From JBELMB01 sp042088665 (GTDB lineage Bacteria; Pseudomonadota; Alphaproteobacteria; Rhodobacterales; Rhodobacteraceae), in NCBI GenBank assembly GCA_042088665.1, contig JBELMB010000186.1:1-9998 (forward strand): DNA of 9,998 nt. Direction: 5' to 3'. Numbering within the stretch: position 1 is the first letter of the stretch; every line of letters begins with the position of its first letter. Under the pieces are notes generated by a model. That model was not told the origin of the DNA. It made no database searches and saw nothing but the letters and a program-made list of their open reading frames with translations. The translations under genes and the position numbers were made by a program. Positions 5,481 to 9,998 of this stretch are shown piece after piece.

Positions 5481-7124
5481 GTGTCCACGCTCCGCGCCGC
5501 CGATGTCCTTGCCCAGCGCCTTTATGCAGCGGGGTGTCGTCATGCCTTCGGGATGCCCGGGGGCGAAGTGCTGACGCTCGTCGATGCCCTCGAAAAGGCT
5601 GGCATCCGGTTCATCCTTGCCAAGCACGAAAACGCCGCCGCGTTCATGGCGGAGGGGGTGTACCATCGCACCGGCGTGCCGGGGATTCTTGTGGCCACCG
5701 TCGGGCCGGGCGCGCTGAACGGTGTGAATGCGGTGGAAAACGCCCGTCAGGACCGGGTGCCGCTGATCGTTCTCGCCGGGGCCATCGATGCCGCCGAGGC
5801 TCAGACCTACACGCATCAGGTGCTGGACCAGATGCAGGTGTTCCGCCCGATCACAAAGGCCGCTTTCGTGCTGGATCCGGGGGCGGCGCAGGTCATCGCA
5901 GACAAGGCGGTGAACATCGCGCTGCAACCGCAGCAGGGGCCGGTCTATATTGACGTGCCGATCTCGGCCGCCGATGCGCAGGTCAGCCAGAGCGGCACGC
6001 CCCTGCGCGGACCCATGGCGCTTGGGACCCCCGCGCCAGAGGATCTGGCCCAGATCGCAGATCGGCTGGGCGCGGCGCAGCGTCCGCTGATGGTGGTCGG
6101 GCTGGACGCCATGGATACAGACAGCGCAGCCGCCATCCTGACCATGGCCGAGACCTTCTCCATCCCTGTCATCACCACCTACAAGGCCAAGGGCGTGCTG
6201 CCAGAGGACCATCCGCTCAGCCTTGGCGCGGCGGGGCTCTCGCCCAAGGCGGACAAGACGCTGCTGGCGCTGGTGGGCGCGGCGGATGTCGTGCTGTCGG
6301 TTGGCTATGACCCGATCGAGATGCGCGTCGGCTGGCGCAATCCCTGGGATCCTGTCAGGCAGACTGTCATCGACATCACGCCCGTACCGAACACGCACTA
6401 TATGCACCACGCCACGCGCACGCTGATCTGCGACCCGGCACAGACCCTGACGGCGCTGACAAAGGCCGCGACCGCGCCAAAACCAGAGACCGGCGGCGAT
6501 ACAGGCGCGCGCGTTTGGCAGGACGGCGCGCCGGGCCGGGCACAGACCGAACTGGCCGAGGCCTTTCCAACCGATGAGGATTGGGGGCCGGCGGCGATCA
6601 TCGACACCTGCCGTCAGGTCCTGCCCCGCGATGCCCTTGCCAGCGCCGACAGCGGCGCACACCGCATTCTGCTGAGCCAGATGTGGTCCTGCTATGCGCC
6701 GCGCGGATTGGTCCAATCCTCCGGGCTGTGCACCATGGGCTGCGCGCTGCCGCTGGCCATTGGCATGTCCGTCGCGGAACCCGAACGCGCCGTTGTTTCC
6801 TTTTCCGGCGATGCGGGGTTCCTGATGATCGCGGGCGAGCTGGCAACCGCCTCCGAACTGGGCGTGCGCACGATCTTTGTTGTCTTTGTCGATGCCTCGC
6901 TGGCGCTGATCGAGAAAAAGCAGCGCGAACGGCAATTGCCCAACCGCGGCGTCGACTTTGGCATGCATGATCTGGCCGCCGTGGGACGCGCCCTTGGTGG
7001 CGCAGGCGTGACGGTCCGGGACCGCGATGCGCTGCAAACCGCGCTGGAAACGGCGCTGACGGCGCAGACCTTTACGGTGATCGCCGCGCAAATCTCAAGG
7101 GAGGCCTACGATGGACGGCTCTGA
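5481..7124 (+). CDS. Thiamine-diphosphate-dependent enzyme, acetolactate-synthase-like
   Basis: A 547-residue cytosolic enzyme with the three-domain TPP fold: pyrimidine-binding domain (about 1-165), central domain (about 190-330) and diphosphate-binding domain (about 370-530). The N-terminal part has FGMPGGEVL and the cofactor-activating glutamate E50 in KHENAAAFMAEG, followed by VATVGPGALNGVNAVENA. The Mg/TPP motif begins with S-G443-D444-A445-G-F, where GDG is usual, and V470-D471 stands at the usual Asn-Asn pair, followed by the ASLALIEKKQ helix common in this family. Relatives form or cleave C-C bonds of 2-oxo acids (carboligation or decarboxylation). It is not a typical oxalyl-CoA decarboxylase, whose motifs differ. 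The GTG start at 5481 follows AGAGGAGA by about 9 nt. The stop overlaps the CoA-transferase start by 14 bp, so they form an operon. Substrate unknown. Confidence 0.92.
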   Translation: MSTLRAADVLAQRLYAAGCRHAFGMPGGEVLTLVDALEKAGIRFILAKHENAAAFMAEGVYHRTGVPGILVATVGPGALNGVNAVENARQDRVPLIVLAGAIDAAEAQTYTHQVLDQMQVFRPITKAAFVLDPGAAQVIADKAVNIALQPQQGPVYIDVPISAADAQVSQSGTPLRGPMALGTPAPEDLAQIADRLGAAQRPLMVVGLDAMDTDSAAAILTMAETFSIPVITTYKAKGVLPEDHPLSLGAAGLSPKADKTLLALVGAADVVLSVGYDPIEMRVGWRNPWDPVRQTVIDITPVPNTHYMHHATRTLICDPAQTLTALTKAATAPKPETGGDTGARVWQDGAPGRAQTELAEAFPTDEDWGPAAIIDTCRQVLPRDALASADSGAHRILLSQMWSCYAPRGLVQSSGLCTMGCALPLAIGMSVAEPERAVVSFSGDAGFLMIAGELATASELGVRTIFVVFVDASLALIEKKQRERQLPNRGVDFGMHDLAAVGRALGGAGVTVRDRDALQTALETALTAQTFTVIAAQISREAYDGRL

Positions 7125-8307
7125 CACTCCGCAGGCACTGGACGGCCTGCTTGTTCTCGACCTCAGCCGCATTCTGGCGGGTCCCACGGCGACGCAACTG
7201 CTTGGCGATCTTGGCGCCCGGGTGATCAAGATCGAGAACCCCGGGACCGGTGGCGACGACACCCGCGGCTGGGGTCCAAACTATATCAAGGGCGCCGATG
7301 GTGGTGACACGGATCTGTCCGCTTATTTCGTGGCCGCCAACCGCAACAAGCTGTCCGTTGCCGCAGATCTTTCGTCAGAGCGCGATCTGGCACTGGTCAA
7401 GGCCCTGGCCGCGCAGGCCGACGTGGTGATCGAGAATTACAAACCCGGCGGGCTGGAGCGCTTCGGGCTCGATCATGCAACGCTCTGTGCGGCGCGCCCG
7501 GAACTGGTCTATTGCTCGATCTCCGGCTTTGGCCAGACCGGTCCGAACCGCGACAAGCCCGGCTATGACCTGATGGCGCAGGGCTATGGCGGGATCATGG
7601 CGCTGACCGGCGACGCCGACGGCCCGCCGATGAAGGTCGGCGTCGGCATCGCCGATGTCATGTGCGGCATGTATGCGACCATCGGCATCCTCGCCGCCCT
7701 GCGCCACCGCGACAACACCGGCGAAGGCCAGCACATCGACCTCAGTCTCGTGGATGCGCAGATGGCCTGGCTGATCAACGAGGGCACCAACTGCCTTGTA
7801 TCGGGCAAAGAGCCGGTCCGGCGCGGCAATGCCCACCCCAATATCGTGCCTTACGACGTGGTCGAAGTCGCCGATGGCCATGCCATCATCGCTGTCGGCA
7901 ACGACAGTCAGTTCGTCCGTTTCTCCGTCATCATTGGCGCGCCGGAACTGGCCAGCGACCCACGCTTCGGCACCAATATGGACCGGATCGCCAACCGCGA
8001 GGCCTTGAACGCGCGCATGATGCCGCTGCTCAAGGCCATCCCCCGCGACGACCTGCTGGCGCAACTCGCCGAGGCCAAGGTGCCCGCAGGACCGATCCAG
8101 ACCGTGGGACAGGCGCTGCGTTCCGATCAGGCGCAGGCGCGCGGCGCGGTGGTGCAGGTGCCCCGGGCCGATACCGCCGACGGACATGTGCCGGTGTTGG
8201 GCAATCCGCTGAAACTGTCGCGCACGCCTGTGCGCTACCGCTTGGCACCGCCCCGTTTCGGACAGGACACCGAAACCATCATGCGCGACTTCTTGCCGCA
8301 ATATTAA
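7111..8307 (+). CDS. Family III CoA-transferase (CaiB/BaiF, formyl-CoA-transferase-like)
   Basis: A 398-residue protein of normal length for the family. It opens with LVLDLSRILAGPTATQLLGDLGARVIKIE (residues 14-42) and contains NRNKLSVAADL (77-87), VIENYKPGGLERFGL, and SGFGQTGPNRDKPGYDLMAQ (138-157). D153 is in the place of the catalytic aspartate that forms the mixed anhydride and then the aspartyl-CoA thioester in formyl-CoA transferase. HIDLSLVDAQMAWL and KVPAGPIQT complete the pattern. It moves CoA from a donor thioester to a carboxylic acid in the cytosol. The ATG at 7111 has GGGAGG 6 nt upstream and overlaps the end of the TPP-enzyme gene, so the two should be co-translated. The neighbour suggests the acid or its CoA ester is a substrate or product of the TPP enzyme. 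Acceptor and donor are not determinable here. Confidence 0.95.
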   Translation: MDGSDTPQALDGLLVLDLSRILAGPTATQLLGDLGARVIKIENPGTGGDDTRGWGPNYIKGADGGDTDLSAYFVAANRNKLSVAADLSSERDLALVKALAAQADVVIENYKPGGLERFGLDHATLCAARPELVYCSISGFGQTGPNRDKPGYDLMAQGYGGIMALTGDADGPPMKVGVGIADVMCGMYATIGILAALRHRDNTGEGQHIDLSLVDAQMAWLINEGTNCLVSGKEPVRRGNAHPNIVPYDVVEVADGHAIIAVGNDSQFVRFSVIIGAPELASDPRFGTNMDRIANREALNARMMPLLKAIPRDDLLAQLAEAKVPAGPIQTVGQALRSDQAQARGAVVQVPRADTADGHVPVLGNPLKLSRTPVRYRLAPPRFGQDTETIMRDFLPQY

Positions 8308-8352
8308 GCAAATTTCCCGCGCATCCCGGTGCAATTGAAACAAATCGGGGGT

Positions 8353-8362
8353 CGTGATCACG
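8353..8362. promoter_or_regulatory. Perfect palindrome CGTGATCACG upstream of the TPR-like gene
   Basis: A 10-bp perfect palindrome 106 bp before the chosen start of the next gene, in the 160-bp gap after the CoA-transferase. A second short dyad, CACAG-CA-CTGTG, is at 8396-8407. Either could be an operator for a separately transcribed downstream gene. No hairpin with a T-tract was seen after the CoA-transferase stop, so read-through is also possible. Confidence 0.25.
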
Positions 8363-8467
8363 GAAAGCGGAACAGCCTTCACGTTTCTGTGCCGTCACAG
8401 CACTGTGTGTCCGTGTTGAACGCAGGATTTGCTAGGCAGCCTTTGAGACATCAAAGGGGTGCCCGGC

Positions 8468-9826
8468 GTGCAAGATTTATGTGGTTGTGAAATTTCACTG
8501 AATGATCCCAGTGCCTTGGAAGACTGGAACGGAGTCATTCTGGGCTTCCTGTCGCATGGCGCCGCGACTCCCATGCATCTGGGTGCCGTGCTTGAGAAAG
8601 ACCCGCAATGCGTCATGGCGCTGTGCACCAAGGGCTTTGCCCTGCTGATGCTGGGCCGCCGCGAACTGGTCGCCATCGCCCATGACACCCACGCCGACGC
8701 CCGCGCCGCCGCGCTGCAATCGGATCTGACGCCGCGCGAACTGGGCTGGGTGACGGCGCTGGGGCTCTGGCTGGACGGACGGCCCAGCGCCGCGGTCGCC
8801 GCACTGGAGGCAGTTCTGGTCGTGGCACGCCACGACACCATGACGGCCAAGTTGATCAATGGCATCCGCTTTATCCTTGGTGACAGCGCGGGCCTGCGCG
8901 TGTCGATCGAGGCGGTTCTGCCAGCCCATGGCGCGGATCATCCGCTGCGCGGCTATGTTCTGGGTTGCCATGCCTTTGCACTGGAAGAGACCGGGGCCTA
9001 CACAGCGGCAGAACGCACCGGCCTTGAGGGGCTGCACCATGCGCCCGATGACGCCTGGGGCCTGCACGCGGTGGCGCATGTCCATGACATGACCGCCGAC
9101 AGCGCCCGCGGCATCCAGTTGATCGCCGAGAACGAAGGCGCCTGGCTGCATTGCAACAATTTCCGCTACCATGTCTGGTGGCACAAGGCGCTGCTGCATC
9201 TGGACATGGGCGACGCCGCGGCGGCTCTGGCGCTGTACGATCAGAAGATCCGGCTGGATCAGACCGACGATTATCGCGACATCGCCAATGCGACATCGCT
9301 CCTGCAACGGCTGGAGCTGGACGGTCATGACGTTGCAGACCGCTGGGACGAGATCGCCGACCTGTCGGAAAACCGCACCGAGGATGGATGTCTGGTCTTT
9401 GCCGACCTGCACTACATGCTGGCGCTGGCCGGGGGGAAGCGGCTTTCGGCGCGCACCCAGTTGGTCCTGCGCATGGGTCTGGCCTCTGCCGATGCCCCCG
9501 AAGAGATGTCGCGGATCACCGCCAATCCCGGTGCCGCCGCCGCCCGCGGGCTGAGCGCCTTCGGAGAGGGACGCTATGCGGAGGCCTTTGCCGATCTCGC
9601 CGCCGCGCGCCGCCGGATGCGCAGCATCGGCGGCTCGCACGCGCAGCGCGACGTCTTTGAACGGGTCACGGTGGACGCGGGCCTGCGCGCCGGACGCCTT
9701 GCCGATGTGCGCCGCATCCTTGACGACCGGACTGCCCAGCGTGCCGGACACCGCGACCGTTTTGCCCAGACCCGCTACGCGATGATCGACAGCGCCGCAC
9801 AGGCGTTGAAAATCCCCGCGCAGTGA
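8468..9826 (+). CDS. TTC38/StaR-like tetratricopeptide-repeat family protein
   Basis: A 452-residue, mostly helical repeat protein with Ala/Leu-rich helices resembling the TTC38/StaR-like branch of TPR proteins. The helices run from about residue 20 to the end. The strongest landmarks are W-G-L-H-A-V-A-H-V-H-D-M (197-208) and NNFRYHVWWHKALLHLDMGD (230-249), a His/Trp-rich pair that I associate with this family. There is no signal peptide and no clear membrane segment, so it is probably cytosolic. The GTG at 8468 is chosen over the GTG at 8459 because AAAGGGG (8453-8459) lies 8 nt before it, whereas it would overlap the earlier start. The function of bacterial members is not established. It may be an independent gene, or belong with the CoA-transferase operon, from which 160 bp separate it. 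Confidence 0.88.
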   Translation: MQDLCGCEISLNDPSALEDWNGVILGFLSHGAATPMHLGAVLEKDPQCVMALCTKGFALLMLGRRELVAIAHDTHADARAAALQSDLTPRELGWVTALGLWLDGRPSAAVAALEAVLVVARHDTMTAKLINGIRFILGDSAGLRVSIEAVLPAHGADHPLRGYVLGCHAFALEETGAYTAAERTGLEGLHHAPDDAWGLHAVAHVHDMTADSARGIQLIAENEGAWLHCNNFRYHVWWHKALLHLDMGDAAAALALYDQKIRLDQTDDYRDIANATSLLQRLELDGHDVADRWDEIADLSENRTEDGCLVFADLHYMLALAGGKRLSARTQLVLRMGLASADAPEEMSRITANPGAAAARGLSAFGEGRYAEAFADLAAARRRMRSIGGSHAQRDVFERVTVDAGLRAGRLADVRRILDDRTAQRAGHRDRFAQTRYAMIDSAAQALKIPAQ

Positions 9827-9839
9827 CCAGCCCAAGCGT

Positions 9840-9862
9840 GCCGCCGGGAGCAACCGGGCGGC
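9840..9862 (+). terminator. G/C-rich hairpin after the TPR-like gene
   Basis: GCCGCC (9840-9845) pairs with GGCGGC (9857-9862), and GG (9846-9847) with CC (9854-9855), around one bulged G and the loop GAGCAA. It begins 13 bp after the stop codon of the preceding gene. No T-run follows, so it may act as a weak or factor-assisted terminator or an mRNA-stabilising end. Confidence 0.45.
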
Positions 9863-9896
9863 GCGCACGCCCGACCTCTGACTGCGAAGACTGTTC

Positions 9897-9998
9897 ATGA
9901 CGCTTTCTGATTTTGCGCCTGCCAGCGCTGCTCCGACGCCCGCCACCCCGGCTGCGGCCGCCCTGCCCCGGCCCGCGCCGCCCCCTGGCACGCGCGAT
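9897..9998 (+). CDS. Probable start of a gene with Ala/Pro-rich N-terminus (cut by right edge)
   Basis: The ATG at 9897 opens a frame that stays open to the window end (34 codons). It begins MTLSDFAP and continues as an Ala/Pro/Thr-rich, probably disordered stretch. It lies 70 bp after the preceding stop and beyond the G/C-rich hairpin, as expected for a new gene. The ribosome-binding site is weak (only GAAGA about 8 nt upstream). With so few residues no family can be named, and the low-complexity sequence is a reason for caution. Confidence 0.45.
   Translation, partial: MTLSDFAPASAAPTPATPAAAALPRPAPPPGTRD

Noticed and set aside
5034..7091. Long minus-strand open frame opposite the TPP-enzyme gene (685 codons)
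   Set aside because: It is the shadow of a real gene in high-GC DNA; the composition is Arg/Gly/His-rich and no domain is recognisable.
5481..8307. Oxalate degradation pair (oxalyl-CoA decarboxylase plus formyl-CoA transferase)
   Set aside because: The TPP enzyme has acetolactate-synthase-like motifs (GDAGFLM, LALIEKKQ) rather than those I know from oxalyl-CoA decarboxylase (GDSAFGFSGME, NNGGIY).
8459..8467. GTG at 8459 as start of the TPR-like gene
   Set aside because: The ribosome-binding site AAAGGGG would overlap this codon; the GTG at 8468 has ideal 8-nt spacing.
8495..9991. Long minus-strand open frame opposite the TPR-like gene
   Set aside because: Same reason: the opposite strand encodes a coherent helical-repeat protein, and this frame shows no family.

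Overview
The window looks like chromosome of a high-GC alphaproteobacterium, most likely of the Roseobacter/Rhodobacterales type. This rests on strong G/C preference at third codon positions, frequent GTG starts, LysR-type regulators next to small catabolic operons, and the protein styles; it is inference, because no rRNA or other phylogenetic marker is present. No tRNA, rRNA, CRISPR array, insertion sequence or phage gene was recognised.

Left module (1-2813). A Tat-exported, PotD-like ABC solute-binding protein (minus strand, cut by the left edge) lies downstream of a LysR-type regulator on the same strand. That regulator is divergent from a tightly coupled plus-strand pair: a BtpA/SgcQ-like TIM-barrel protein and an adenine-phosphoribosyltransferase-like protein, overlapping by 8 bp. 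The 111-bp divergent gap holds a perfect dyad, TGATAG-N8-CTATCA, a good candidate operator. The most economical reading is uptake plus salvage or breakdown of a nucleobase, nucleoside or ribosyl compound under one regulator. The substrate cannot be read from the sequence.

Middle (2814-5480). A 426-bp stretch without a recognisable gene is followed by a classical short-chain dehydrogenase (minus), divergent from a second LysR-type regulator (plus) that carries a low-complexity insert and a C-terminal tail. A 285-bp gap after it contains a possible 40-codon ORF with a good ribosome-binding site.

Right module (5481-9826). A thiamine-diphosphate enzyme of the acetolactate-synthase-like group overlaps by 14 bp a family III (CaiB/BaiF) CoA-transferase. 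The pair suggests activation of a carboxylate to its CoA thioester together with a carboligation, lyase or decarboxylation step. The TPP enzyme has altered metal/diphosphate-motif residues (GDA, and VD where NN is usual). A TTC38/StaR-like helical-repeat protein follows after 160 bp, and the right edge contains the likely start of another gene with an Ala/Pro-rich N-terminus.

The points most worth a second look are the LysR/BtpA-like/PRTase/ABC cluster of unknown chemistry, the unusual TPP-enzyme motif next to a CoA-transferase, and the stacked dyads upstream of the transporter gene.
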